A stretch of DNA of 64,000 nt from Lindgomyces ingoldianus (lineage: Eukaryota > Ascomycota > Dothideomycetes > Pleosporales > Lindgomycetaceae), in assembly GCF_010093535.1 (NCBI RefSeq), contig NW_022985179.1, positions 990,134-1,054,133 on the forward strand, written 5' to 3'. A model generated the notes under the pieces. That model saw only the letters and a list, made by a program, of their open reading frames with translations. It did no database searches and was not told the DNA's origin. Every line of letters begins with the position of its first letter. Position 1 is the stretch's first letter. This document shows, piece by piece, positions 36,118-48,800 of the stretch. Position numbers and translations under genes: made by a program.

Positions 36118-36616
36118 CTTTATAAAAAGCTTTTTTATAGTTATACTTACACTTAAACTTTACTTTAAGCTTTAGATAACACTTTATAAACATACTAAGC
36201 TAGTTTATACTAACATAGCCTATATTATACTTAGTGTGTAAAGAATTAGCTATATTACCTATAGCTACTAGCTAAGAAGAAAATCCTTGTGTATATAGCC
36301 TAAGTATGTGCTTAATAATTACCTACTTTTTATTATTACCTAGCTTTTATAAGTTAGCTATAAAATTAGCTTATAAAAGTTATTTAGTGTATTAGTTATT
36401 TATTATTTTCTAAAAAACTTTATATATAGCTGTAGTATATTACTTTAAAAGTGTTATATCTTATTTAAAAGCCTAAAGCATAAGCTATATTTAACATTAT
36501 TTTAGTATATCTAAGTAGTGTTATTAGAAATGCATTAGTGTAGAAAGAGTAGTTTAGTAGGGTCTTAGCAAAAGTAAGCAACTTAGGTGTATAAGCAACT
36601 TGCCTGTGGTGTACGT
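36118..36616. mobile_element. Family C right arm
   Basis: Ends GCAACTTGCCTGTGGTGTACGT at 36616 followed by TA. Its reverse complement matches the left arm (28724-29017 joined to 32621 onward), including across the element B insertion point, where it preserves the empty TA site. Confidence 0.75.
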
Positions 36617-37423
36617 TACCTAATTTTTGTGAACTCAACCTACAATAGAGATTTAATACGCTATTAACTACAACTTAAAAGGTATTAAAGAGAACTTAAC
36701 AGCAGTGTCATTTCAATATTAAGATAGATCAGGTAAGATTAATAGGCAAGGAGCAATCTGCAACTACCTTGGCTGGTATGGAGCATTGTTGATAGAAACT
36801 GGCACAAAAGTTGCCTTTAAATAATCGCCGGAGACTCCACGCCAGAGAGCAAAAGAAAGGGAGCGGGGGGCTGCAGCGGCTCATCGAATGAGAAGTTCAG
36901 TTTTATATTGCAGGAACAAACCAACCCTCATTATCTCGAGGGACTCGGCCCATGAAAGAACCCGGTATATGGGACGTCTATAGAGAATTCTCGAAGCCGG
37001 CACCATCTTGATGGAAAAGGGCAATCATATGGTGTTCGACAAGTACGATGACAAGAATGCAGAAATTGTGGTGGGTGCACACGGTACCAGAAAATCTAAA
37101 AGGAACAATCCGAAGAAGAAGGGTTCATAAATCTAATCTTCTTACGTTCCCGGTCCGAGGATAACTACCTCAACGAGCTCGGGGTGGCGGAGAGTTGGCG
37201 GCAATTAAGGAACCCTCTCCCAGCTGCTCTACCACCAAGAAGAGATGCCCTCGAAGGCGTGATCCAGTGCAATATTGCTCTGTTTAGAAAAGTTTCGGTC
37301 GAGGACGGTCTAGGGGATTTCGACTACTTGACATCTTCGAAAACTCCGAAAGCAACTTTCAAGTCCCCGGCTAGACAATAAATACATCAGGCACGACTGT
37401 GGGGCTTTAATGGCAGACAGGTC
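36617..37423. other. Boundary region at the start of the gene island
   Basis: Composition returns to normal by about 36800. A frame at 37184-37381 and another stretch at about 37340-37485 look weakly protein-like, but I could not join them to the orphan gene downstream. Confidence 0.35.
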
Positions 37424-38766
37424 TTGGTCCATTTCGATGAGAAAGGGCTCCGAACTCAAGAATATCGTGAGGAACGGAGAGTTCAAGTAGTGGGCCTCCC
37501 TGCGGAATCCTCTTCTCACGTTCTTGAGTCAGCCCCAGCGTGTGCCGTCCGTCATGGAGACCCTGACATGCAAATATGCTCCAAAAACCGAGAGTTCAAA
37601 AAGCTGTGCTGTTACAAAGCTGCTTATATGATTTTGAGGAGACTTGCTTGCGGTGCAACCCTATGTGGGCTCAAGGATGCACTCATCCTAGAGGAATCAA
37701 AAGAAGTAAAGGCACTTGAAGCGCCTTCAACTTCGTGCGGACTTCCCAGCTGCCACCGCTTGTTGCAAACCAATGAAGCAGGACCGAATGACGGCGATCA
37801 AGCGACAACGCCAGAGCACACCAGAGGAGTCTCCCAGAACGAACCGATTTGCCCACCAACGGCTCAGATGTGTTTCCTTCGACGAAGATTTCGATGATAC
37901 CACCTCGGGTCCTGGATTCGACCAAATCGAGGATCCTAAAGATATCCACAAGGTCAGACTGAATCTTTCACTAACTGCACGACTTAGACGTGCTTTCTTT
38001 TCCTCAGACTCCGCTGGATTCACTTCGGATCCTAAAGCCGAGCAAGTCGAAAACGTCAATAGCGTTTCTGAAGCCGGACTGCTATTCAGAATACTTAAGC
38101 GTGCTTCCTGCCTCCCCACTTGAGCCTCAGGGTCGGAATGAAAGACTGTCACCCAGTAGCTCCAGGTCCTCGACCTCAGATTCAGGAGTCACTACGTGCG
38201 GTGATGAAGTGTATAGTAATAAGCCCGAAGACAGTGAGACCATCGACTGGGACCTTATACTCGAGACGCCCAAACCATTCAATGACTGTCGACTAGCCAT
38301 ATACTTGCCTGGCTTTCCACTCGAGCCTGTAGGGCGGAAAAATGGACCAGCCGGCAACGTCACGTATCAGAAAAAGCCAGGAAGGAAGGTTGAGCATACT
38401 GTTATGACCAGAATAGCCACAATCTAGTATGAATCACATGTTGAGCAGAGCCTTCAGTCGTCTTTTGGGAGGACGCAGACAGATGCTAGGCATTCTGCCG
38501 ATGAGGACCATGGCAGTACAGAAGAATTTGCCTCGACAGAACAGTTTAATGCTCTTTATGAAGAAGCTCATAATGATCCAACCACCTTAAACCCCCCAGA
38601 GCACAATTTAGTCTCGAGCACTGCAAATCCTCCAAATTCAATCTCAAACCCAAATCTCAATACTGAGCATCTTCATGTTGCAACCTCGAACCCTAAAATC
38701 GTCGGCAATGTCCACTCCCTATTTCCTCAATCTGCACCACTTTTCCCCCCAGCCTCCAGCCGCTAA
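37424..38766 (+). pseudogene. Orphan spliced gene, possibly broken by one in-frame TAG
   Basis: Exons 37424-37705, 37779-37952 and 38008-38427 join in phase (291 aa). The second intron has a fine polypyrimidine tract and acceptor (TTTCTTTTCCTCAG). The reading frame of exon 3 stays open for another 112 codons after the TAG at 38425-38427, up to TAA at 38764. The continuation is protein-like (TQTDARHSADEDHGSTEEFA). Either the gene ends at the TAG or a C-to-T change (CAG to TAG) cut it; such changes are what RIP makes, and the gene lies 0.8 kb from a RIP block. The protein is serine-rich with two LEPxGR motifs (LEPQGRNERL, LEPVGRKNGP). I recognise no family. Confidence 0.4.
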
Positions 38767-39690
38767 ACCTAGACCATAACAGATTTCCTGGACCTCTCCT
38801 ACTCCACCGATCACGATTCCCGCTGATATCACTCGGGCGAAGGATTTTCCACCCACTGCCCTAGTAAATAAAGCCCCCAAAGTCCCAAGCCAAAGCCTCT
38901 CATGCTGACGACGCTAACACCCAGTTCTTGTTCTCTCTTTTAAGCGCTACGGGGGCCACTCTGGATCATTGTAAGAGTTGTGGATATGGGCGTTGTACTG
39001 AGGGACGACAAGCGGTTGAGGTAGAAGTTTAGGTATGGAGGAGCGGACGAGGGAGATGAGGGAGCTTGTCGAAGAGTTTAAGGGAAGTTTGAAGAGGGTG
39101 AGGGGCTGGGTGAGAGTGTGTGAGAGTGGGTGATGAAGGAGTAGAAGGTAGGAGGGAGATGTAGGGGTTGAGAAGCCTGTAGGTCGAAGGACTGGATTGA
39201 GGTATGACTATTCGGGACGGTATGATGAGCATCTGGAAATGTAAGTTGTAGTGGTGCTGTGAACCGGGTTTATAGGGGTATTGTTTGGATTGCAGCCTCA
39301 GCGATGTTGTAGTTAGATTGGAATATTAGTCTCCGCTTTGCGGCGCTTGAGGCGACACCTTACTACATGCTACTAGATCAAACTAGAGTAGATCCGATCC
39401 CGCCACCCTTTTTCTGGTATTAATGAGGAGGCTCCGACAATGCTGATTTATGCTGAAAGCTAGATCCTCTGTTCCGTAGTAACTAACAACATGCAGATGC
39501 GGTCCATTTTATCCTACTCTTTAGGCATGGCCCAGACAATTAGTTTTATATCCATCCTAAAAAAAATTTAATTTAGTTAGTGATATATCCAATGCAACGC
39601 CAGCGCTATGCATGTCCGTCACCAAAAATCACACTTGCTCTCACTGATCAATCCGTGAATATGAAATAGCTTTAATGCCCATCCCGTTGT
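38767..39690. other. Intergenic, no gene seen
   Basis: 924 bp between the orphan gene and the stop of the coiled-coil gene. Purine-rich around 39030-39200; no feature identified. Confidence 0.45.
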
Positions 39691-40574
39691 TCAACCCATC
39701 CTCTCCTCCCCCTCTTCGTCACTGCTGTCCTCATTCCTTTCCTCCCACCCGGCCAACCGCCTCAACACCCTGTTCTCCTCCTTCAACCCCTTCAATTCTT
39801 TCTTATATGGCAACTCACCATCACTCTGCACCTTCAACGCCAACCTCGCATATTCCGCCACCCGTCCCAGGCCCGCTTGCCACTCAGCATGTTCCAGTCT
39901 CAATTGCATGGAAATTGCGCGTTCTTGTTCAACAAGGGTTTGGTAGTGCTTGTGGAGCGCTAGCATGGCTTGCGTTTGGTTGTAGGCGTATGGGCGGAGT
40001 TTATCGAGGCAGAGGGTGAGTGCGGATTCGTAGTCAGTGATTAGCGTGCGGAGGGCTGTGTTCGAGGTGGTGAGATCTGAGATGGTGGTTTGCAAGGAGG
40101 AGAGTTGGGAGTGTAGATTTGAGAGTTCGGCGCTGCGCGAGGCGGCTGTTGTTTCTCATCAGTATATTGATCTATTGAGGATGCACACGGGAGTGCCGAT
40201 GCCTTACTATTCAAATCCCCATTCACCTCCCGGATTCCCAGGCCCGCAATTCCTCCCTCCGTCTCCGCAGCCCTCGCCTGAATCGCGTGCACACCGTTCA
40301 CAATGCCCTGCGTCTGCGCACGATTCTCCTCCAACACCTGGCTCAGCTGCTGCACCACGCTCCACAGATGATTCATATCCGTCTGTTGACCTCCGCTCGG
40401 CAGCCCGTTTACCATCGGTATACTATTCGCCTGGGGCCCGACCCCATTTGTTTGGTGCGCCGCAGCAGCCGCCGCCGCGGCTTGTGAGGGCGAAGGCGAG
40501 GGCGCGGCACGAGGCATGCCGGGTCCAGGGAGGTTCGAGGAAGACGTGTCGAGGAAGGAGGAGAAGTTGTTCAT
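39691..40574 (-). CDS. Coiled-coil protein of unknown function (273 aa)
   Basis: Two exons, 40574-40208 and 40145-39691, in phase. The N-terminal third is low complexity (SPSPSQAAAAAAAAHQTNG). A helical segment follows (MNHLWSVVQQLSQVLEENRA), and the C-terminal half is a long coiled coil (AELSNLHSQLSSLQTTISDL through LEHAEWQAGLGRVAEYARL). It ends acidic (NEDSSDEEGEERMG). No enzymatic motif is seen. It could be a scaffold or cytoskeleton/nuclear protein. The intron acceptor at 40146 was chosen because it alone keeps the frame. Confidence 0.75.
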
Positions 40575-41026
40575 GGCGGCAGGAGTTTCTCGCTTGTGAC
40601 AAGCCAGTTATTGGCAGACAGTATTGGTAGTTTTTGCAACACGTTTCGTCGCTTGCAGGGTCGCGTTGCGCTCGCTGTTTGGAAGTTTGATTGAATGATT
40701 GGAGGAGCGAGGGTCCACAGATTGCCGACTCGGTTGTGGCGTGGAGGAGGAGGTGGGTGAGATGGCTGCAATGGCACGATGGGATTCTGCAAATTTAGTG
40801 TGATTGTCAAAGATAGTATGAGTGTAGTGGTTGTGACGGATTTGCGAGGATTCATCAAGCAATGGATAAAGCGTACTTTGGCGCTGAAATCTATTTTAGG
40901 TCTAGTCTCATTGAGGTCTTGGCAATATCAAACGGCTGGAGACCATCACGTCTTCAGGAACCTGTGACACATTATTTCGTCTTCTACCATCCCATTATGT
41001 TCAAATCCGCTGCGGCATTCTTACAA
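40575..41026. other. Intergenic, promoter of the coiled-coil gene
   Basis: 452 bp between same-strand genes. Nothing further was recognised. Confidence 0.45.
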
Positions 41027-42596
41027 CTATTGTCTGCCGTTATCTGTAATCTCACAGAAAGCCTTGAATGTCACCATTCCCTCGCCACCATATCCCTCTG
41101 TCCCACTCTCAATCGTCAACTCCGCATTAGCGCCTACGAAGAAGACATTTCCCTCCTCGCATATCTCTCTCTTCGGGCCCACACCCATGTGACCATTGCC
41201 TTTTGTGCAGAGCACGATGCTTGGTCCTTGGATGGGATCGAATGTTGCTTTGGCACCAGACTTGTTCAGCGCTGTTCGCACAACGCTAAATTCAGGGATC
41301 GGCGGATCGTAGAGGATGCTCGTAGAGTTGGATTTGTAGGCTGCGGCAGAGAGGGTTGCATAGGGATAGTCCACGGGCTTCATCTTCTGCTCGCTAATTG
41401 GAGCGTACGAGTAAGTCAACATGGCGGTAAGTGTCGAGACATCCTTGAACTTAGGAGTGAATCCAGCGCGAACCACATTATCTGAAGATGCCATGCACTC
41501 GATGATATCTCCTGAAAGATATGCGTGGATATCGTCTGCTTTTAGGAACATAGCTTCGCCGATGTCGAGCTTGACGTAGTTGAGGAAGAATTGTACGAAG
41601 AGACCGATATCGCCAGGAAACTGGCTATTAAGGCGGATGACAAGATCAGCGAGTTCTTTGCCCCCGTTTGAGGGACCCCCCTCGCCGGCAAAGCTAGCAC
41701 CCTCAGAATTGGCTGCTTGAAGAAGCTCTTCGGACGCCATCGCCAAAACATCCATACCTGCGTTCATGATCTTCGTAAAGGCAGACTGTAGCGCCCTCTT
41801 GTTCGCCTCAATATCCTCCTCTTTATCAGACCTCTCCTTGCCCTTCACTGCGTCCTCGAAGGCCTTTGCCTCTTCTTCGCCAACAAGCTTTCGAAGGGAA
41901 GGAATATTCTGTAGGAAGTGGGTGATCTCAGCAAGGGGACGAAACCCACATAGCCCGTCGAAAGGGGTAATGGCGATCGTCATTTCGGGTTTATGGTTGT
42001 CGTCTAATCATGAACGTGTGAGCTAAGAGCATAGAGTATCCAGAAACGACAGACTAACCCGGATAGTTCTTGGGGTCCTTAGCATGCAGCTGCTCAGCAA
42101 GCTTTTTGTTAGGGTGCGCCTGGATACTCAAAGCCTTGTTAATCGACAAGACCTTGAACAGAAACGGCAACTTGTTGCCATAGCGGTCGGCAATATCTTG
42201 CGAAAGCAGAGCTTGATTATCCTGAAAGAGTTCGAGGAGCGTTCGCTGCGTCTCCAGGTCTTTGGAAGGAAGCGAGGGATGCGTACCCATCCATAGCTAG
42301 CGAAGTTAGCAATGGCTTGCTGAATAGACTTTGGATTAACGAACTTCAGAATATGGCTTCTCCTCTTGAATCGAAAAGTTAGTTTGTGCGGCCGCAGCGG
42401 CGAACTTGGCAGCAGCCGAAGACTGGCCAATCTTCCCTGGGCCACTTCAGCTATCTTAGATTGCAATATCCGTGCCGGGTAGTAAACGCACCCCAATCGT
42501 AACTATTCACACCTAGTTATAATAAGTTAACAGGAATAAAATAGCTTATCTGCATGCAAATTTACCGCATTGAAGTCGAATTAAAGGTACCTGCAT
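41027..42596 (-). CDS. PMI40: Mannose-6-phosphate isomerase (type I PMI)
   Basis: Five exons, 42596-42566, 42512-42492, 42436-42345, 42296-42059 and 42003-41027, total 452 aa with all phases consistent, including a 21-nt second exon. The zinc enzyme interconverts fructose-6-phosphate and mannose-6-phosphate, feeding GDP-mannose for glycosylation and cell wall. Type I motifs: [18 protein letters not shown] at the start, [36 protein letters not shown] (zinc and substrate residues), [20 protein letters not shown], and [20 protein letters not shown] with [19 protein letters not shown]. It ends [11 protein letters not shown]. It is divergent from SGF29, 314 bp apart. Confidence 0.96.
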
Positions 42597-42910
42597 CCTG
42601 AGAGCTTGTAACGTTAGGGGAGTGAATTATTTGTTGTCTAGTGTTACCGCCACTTCATAAATGGAGGAGTCGAAATAAGCTCCGGCTGCTCAGTGGCACT
42701 TGACCGCTCCTGGTGTAGCTTCCACACTAAGCTTCGCCTAAACACACCTCTCGTATCTGACTAGCAGCTCATGCGTCCATTTTCAGGCACCCTTCATCCA
42801 CCTGCCATCTCACTCTTCGATCTCATCATCAAGTTACTCATGATACACCCTATGAACAAGAAGCAGTGAATGGGTGTGTGGGAAAGAGCGGCAAGAGGGC
42901 GCTTGTCAAA
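42597..42910. promoter_or_regulatory. Bidirectional promoter, PMI/SGF29
   Basis: 314 bp between divergent start codons. No factor site was assigned. Confidence 0.45.
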
Positions 42911-45011
42911 ATGGCCGCACGCAGCAGACCTCGTGCCGGGCAACTCAAGGAAGAGATCGACGAGGAGCGCACGCTATGGAGCCAGATACGAGCCGATGCA
43001 AAGAGAGTCGACCACCTAATGGTAAGGATACATTTCACTCAAAAGCTTGGCCTTCTTGGGCATCTACCACCAAATCATATAAGTCGAGATCAACCTTCCG
43101 CGACATATCGGAATCGAAAGGCTCTACGCGAGGTCTGGTGGACAGTCTCAGTTTCTATCATATCTTATCGGTAGTTTTCGAACTGTACGGGTTAATTTCG
43201 ATTATTGTTGACCAAGAATACCCTTTCCCGTGCCCGAGAGGATCCAAACCGAGCGGATGCGCATCGAAAAGACCCTACCGGAGACTCTCCAAGCGAGCAA
43301 CCTCGGCTTCAAATGTATCATATCAGAGATCGTCTGAGTCGTCTAAGTCTACAACCCTTGATTGGGGTCTCACCTAGCCAGAATGCAAACAGAGACCCGA
43401 GAATAACAACCAGAGACGACCCAATATAAAATTCTTTCCATATTATTTCGATAAGATCAATTAATTTTTGTTTATTTTGCTCTCTCGCACTGTATCGTTA
43501 ATTAGTACTAATACCTAACATTATAGGTCCAATCCGATGCAATTAGCAAGAAGATCGTGGAGTTGACGGAACAACAAACTGCAGTCATAGGTACATTAAA
43601 CGTATTCCACACTCCCGCGTTCGAATTCTTTTATATCCGTCTCTTGCCCTTACCTTCATGTATTCTCATCGCTAACGCATTTACAGCCCGTGGCGAATCA
43701 CCCTCCTCTAGCATCGACGCGGACCTTGAGAAAAACCTCCGAGAAAACATACGTCTAAGTGAAGAAATCCAAAACCTCATAGCCGACGAATCAGGCGGCA
43801 ACGACATCCTCAAATCTCTCGAAATTCTCTCGGCTCTTCGTGACGCACACGAACCCGACCCCATCCCTACATCACGTGCCGCATCAGTCGGCAAGTCCCA
43901 GCGCGATCGCCAGACCAAGAGGAAACATACCGATGCACTAGACGACCGAGAAAGCATTGCGGCAGACAGCCCTGGTGGAGGACCGAGTCCGAAGGTCATG
44001 ATCAATACGACGAAGGACAGGCTTATGAAACAGGTAGGGAGCAGGGCGAGTTCTGTGCCGGCGGTTCGGGAGAGCAGTGTAAAGGTCGAAGATGCGGAGG
44101 GCGCGGACCAAACCAAGGGTAAGAACACTCGTTCTTCTTCCCGGTGGGCGTCTACTTCTAAGTCCAAAATGGGTGGCGCTCGTTGATGTCAGTCTGCCAG
44201 CCTGTTTCTTCTTGGGTCCTACCCTTGGGGTATGGGAGTGTGTGAGATTCTTCCTGTTATATACCCACTGGTGGTACTCTTCTATCAGGGTTCTCTAAAT
44301 GAATGAGGTTCCGAAAGGTCCTCTGTTTGTTTTTCGCTTCTTCCAATATCTGTTCCTATTCCAGTTCCAGTTCTTTAAGTCTGGTTTCCTTGATCTTTAC
44401 CTCCAGTCTGTGCTCCTCCTCATCCTTGTAACTTTCTTTCCATCCTTATTACCACCCAAGTTACCCCAAGATATTGACACCTAGCAGCCCACGACCCCAA
44501 ACCCCGCCTGACAGTTCACACCGAAGTCCTCTATCGCAACAACAAATCGCGCTCCCTCGAAGGCGAAGGCATCCTCTGCCGCGTGACCTCCGTCATTGGC
44601 GAGGGCAAACAACGGCGCTACGAAATCATTGACTCAGATCCCGATCCCCCCGTCCCCGCGCAACCTTATCGCGCGTCCGTAAACCACCTCATTCCCATAC
44701 CACCGGCAAACACGAACGCTAGTCTTGCGGATCTAAAGACGGGGAAACATGTGCTTGCGCTGTATCCAGGGACCACTACCTTTTATAAGGCGGAGGTTGT
44801 AGCGGGGTGGTCGGCGAAAGGGATTGTGGGAGGAAGGGAAGGGAGTAAGGGCTTGGGTGGGGGTGGGATCAAGAAGGAGGAGGAGGGTGGAGGAGGCGTC
44901 GTTATGGTGACCCCGAAGCCAGAGGAGTATGTGAGGTTGAGGTTTGAAGGTGAGGATGAGGCGGATCGGGAGATGAATGTTGAGAGGAGGTTTGTTTTGC
45001 CGGATAGGTAA
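42911..45011 (+). CDS. SGF29: SAGA-associated factor Sgf29
   Basis: Four exons, 42911-43021, 43527-43590, 43687-44118 and 44485-45011, give 377 aa. The N-terminal helical part (QLKEEIDEERTLWSQIRADA, then ENIRLSEEIQNLI) precedes a serine-rich basic linker. The C-terminal tandem Tudor domain reads LTVHTEVLYRNNKSRSLEGE, ILCRVTSVIGEGKQRRYEII, then LPDR at the end. It includes GKHVLALYPGTTTFYKAEVV, the stretch that in the family forms the H3K4me3 pocket. Sgf29 docks SAGA/ADA on H3K4-methylated nucleosomes for Gcn5 acetylation. A glycine/glutamate-rich insertion (GREGSKGLGGGGIKKEEEGG) sits in the Tudor region. The first intron (505 nt) and third (366 nt) are long for this window. Confidence 0.93.
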
Positions 45012-45887
45012 ATCTTGGTGTGTAATGGTTCACAGACGCTAGGTTTGGTTATTGCGTATTGGACAGAGTGTTACCTATGATTAGCAGTGGAGAGTAACGT
45101 ATCGTTTGAGCACTGTGGGATTGAACTGTGCGGGGAGGCCTGAGTGGTTGTGAGAGTTAAAGATTGGACACTACATAGGTACGTAGACTTGCCATTGCCA
45201 CTGGTCCCTCATTATCTATATTGCTCACGGTCAAACCTATCCCATCCCTTCCTAGAAATATCAGTCCTCTCCCAACAGTCCTGCTATTACATCACCGGTC
45301 CGATAAGGAGCAATGAGAAGACACTTCACCCAAACAGTTATTTTCAGACGTTTGTTGTGTGTAACAATTTCCATACACATATCCATAACATCATCTATCC
45401 TTCGCGCCTGTTCGAAAAACCCAGTCTTCCCCATCTCACCGCGCAGTATAAACATCAACTCCAATCTCTCTCCACAGAGAAATCTACAACGGAAGGGGAA
45501 TGGATAGAATGCAAACTACACCACAGATTCGAAATGGGCGAAAACAAGACCGCAAGACCGCAAGACCGCAAAGACACAGAAGACCCGGAAACACACCACA
45601 CCTTAGGGAAAGGGGTATCTAGCATCCCCTTGAACCTGCCGGCACCAGCACCACCGCCAGATGGGAAGAGGGACATGGATGAGAAGTGAAAGAAACATAC
45701 CTCCGCGAAGCCAGTATTAGAAAAAAAATATATCGACTAAGGAGCCGTTAGGAACGCGACCGAGAGAACCGGGTATATGCAGAGTAGAAGGAGGAGGGAG
45801 GAGGGAGCATGCAGTCGCACGAGACAGACGTTCGATGGTTCGATTCGAGTTAGATCGAGGGGGAAGTGGAGTAGAGGAGCCGAGTGA
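45012..45887. other. Convergent intergenic region
   Basis: 876 bp between SGF29 and ARF6 stops. A frame at 45144-45689 has no family features and probably lies in 3' UTR sequence. Confidence 0.45.
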
Positions 45888-46785
<898 letters not shown>

Positions 46786-47416
46786 TGCTGCAAAAAAAGG
46801 CGCGAAATATCCGGAGAGATTAGGCAGTCGTGTGTTAAGAGTTCGTTCTCTTTATGCTAGGTGAAGGGTCGATTGGGTCTCGGGTGGTGGGAGGCGCGGC
46901 AGTGTACAATTGAGGTCGGTGAATTTTGCGTGCTGGAGCTGTAGTGAGGGACGCCGGTGAGTGCAGGTGTGGGATGTCACTCTGCGGAAAGCTTCAGGGT
47001 GATGGAGGTGAAACACGTTGAAGATCAGCAGCCAGCCGAAACCAACAGACGGGAGGTCCCCGCCAAACGCCGCCGCCGCCGAAAGCATCAACCCACAGAC
47101 TGAAAGAAAGGGGCCAGAAACTTTGAGCTTGGAATTTTATTAGATTCAAACATATGCACAAGCAACACCTCTACACATGCGGTCTCCGCGCTTTACCTAT
47201 CGCAAATCAGCCGTGCAACGTTGCCCGCCACCACCAGCAATCTAACATGCATGCAGGTACGCGCGAAACTACTCCTGACGGCGGCATCACACATCGCCCA
47301 AATGAGGACCCGCTCATCAGGTGCCAATTGTTTAGTGTTGAACTATTGGAGCAGGTGCCTCCTGTGTGTGGTGAAATCTGATCTAATTAAGCCTCGCTCA
47401 CGCACAGCGTCAACTA
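46786..47416. other. Intergenic, promoter of ARF6
   Basis: 631 bp between the GT8 stop and the ARF6 start on the same strand. Nothing further was recognised. Confidence 0.45.
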
Positions 47417-48470
47417 TCAAAATCTGTCGTAAATGCCTCCACTCCTCTCCACTGAAAGACGTTCCAGGTTCGTCTTCCACCACCACTCGTGAGACTCTTC
47501 GGCGTGTTCGCCAGGCTTCTCATCCCACGGCTTCGGGCTCAGGATATAGTGGATGTTCTTTACTTCATGGTCCCGCCATATCTGGTGGTGCACTCCCTCC
47601 CATCGCAATGTCTTCAACGCGTTGTACGTATATGGGAGAGCTACCCATCGCCCAGAGAACACGTCGCCCAGGAGCGATTGATCCGCAAAGTCATAGTCTA
47701 GCGTCGATTCCTCCGACAACTTCTCCTCGATGAGCCGGTAGACCTCGTTCGACGGGTTAACGACCTGGAGTCCGCCGTTGGGTATCCCGAGGCCGAACGA
47801 AGGAGATGCGCCTTGTGTCTGCGCTTCATCAGGGGTACCGTGTTGTAAGGTGAAAGCACATTTCTCTGGAATCCTATATCCATGTCAATTGTGCACTTGA
47901 AGGCAGTGTCTCATTTCGATGTACCAGTCTCTCGGATAGTGCGGCTTTTTCAGCGGGTTACAGACACAGGCATGGCTCGCCGCAAACACCCTGTTGCCCT
48001 TGCCCCCCATTCTCGGCGGGTCTAGCTCCATTTCCATCAGCTCGTCCATGTTCCGCAGCACCATCATATCACTGTCCAACTGGACAACCCGGTCATACTC
48101 GACGAGCGAGAAGGGCGTCAGCTTGCTCCAACAGTCGTAGAAGCGCGGATCATTGGTAAAGTCCTTGTGCACCTTAGGCAACAGGTAGCGAACATGTTTC
48201 TTGGGAATGCCACGAATGTCGAGCGCTTTGTGGCCTTCGGGTGGGAACGTGTCGGTGTAAAGGGCGACGAGCGGGTATGCAGACTTGTGTTTCTTGAGGC
48301 TGTGGTCGAGCGTAAGCAGGCCGGTGAGGTAAGCCGTGTTCGTGATGAGGGTAGTCCACACTGTATATGCTGTTAGATTGTGCGCGTTTGTGTAAAAGGG
48401 AGAACTCAGGTGGATACTTGCCTCTCTTCGATGCGACTAGAGGCCTCGGATCTGGGTTGGCTTCAGTCAT
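47417..48470 (-). CDS. Glycosyltransferase family 8 (glycogenin/galactinol-synthase-like)
   Basis: Two clear exons, 48360-47925 and 47873-47417, encode about 297 aa of a GT-A fold: WTTLITNTAYLTGLLTLDHS, YPLVALYTDTFPPEGHKALD, the metal-binding DxD in VVQLDSDMMVLRNMDELME, HACVCNPLKKPHYPRDW, GLGIPNGGLQVVNPSNEVYR, DQSLLGDVFSGRWVALPYTY and the late histidine motif HYILSPKPW. Such enzymes transfer sugar from a nucleotide sugar with retention. The acceptor is unknown; it lacks the glycogenin C-terminal extension. The 5' end is unclear. An upstream ex-on with ATG at 48470 (MTEANPDPRPLVASKRG) cannot join in phase, while splicing at GTATCC would create an ATG exactly at the junction (A|TG TGG). Confidence 0.85.
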
Positions 48471-48800
48471 GCTGTACAACCTGCAATCGCAGGGATACTG
48501 CAGGATTAGCTGAGCGATCAAGACAAGCTTCTCACGGTGGTGAGCTACATTGTACTGTTTGCCGTTGCGGAGAGGGTGATGGGGGGTGGGCCGGGTCGGT
48601 GAGCGACACAAGCCGATCTCGGCACATCAAGATCGACATCGTCCATCGCGGACGCTTGCGCATCTCCGAGAGCTATCGAAACATCGAGCCTGGGATGGAG
48701 AAACCCACGCTCGCTGCTGACCCCCCCGCACCCTCTTAATCACTGCTTCAGCCAGCGGTATGGTCCTAATATTGGCGCCGTTGCCTGATTCTCTCCACCA
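48471..48800. promoter_or_regulatory. Divergent GT8/carrier promoter region
   Basis: About 330 bp between divergent starts; nothing specific was recognised. Confidence 0.4.

Larger units (their letters stand above)
28590..36616. repeat. AT-rich, RIP-like transposon block 1
   Basis: Composition changes abruptly after about 28590. TpA-rich words (TAGCTA, TTATA, CTTA) dominate, frames are full of TAA/TAG, and no gene can be read, while short GCGC/CGCG words survive. This is what RIP leaves when CpA is changed to TpA. The block is a nest of DNA-transposon and LTR fragments listed separately. Confidence 0.85.

Noticed and set aside
45144..45689. 181-codon plus-strand frame after SGF29
   Set aside because: No domain, biased composition, and placed between two convergent stops; probably 3' UTR sequence.
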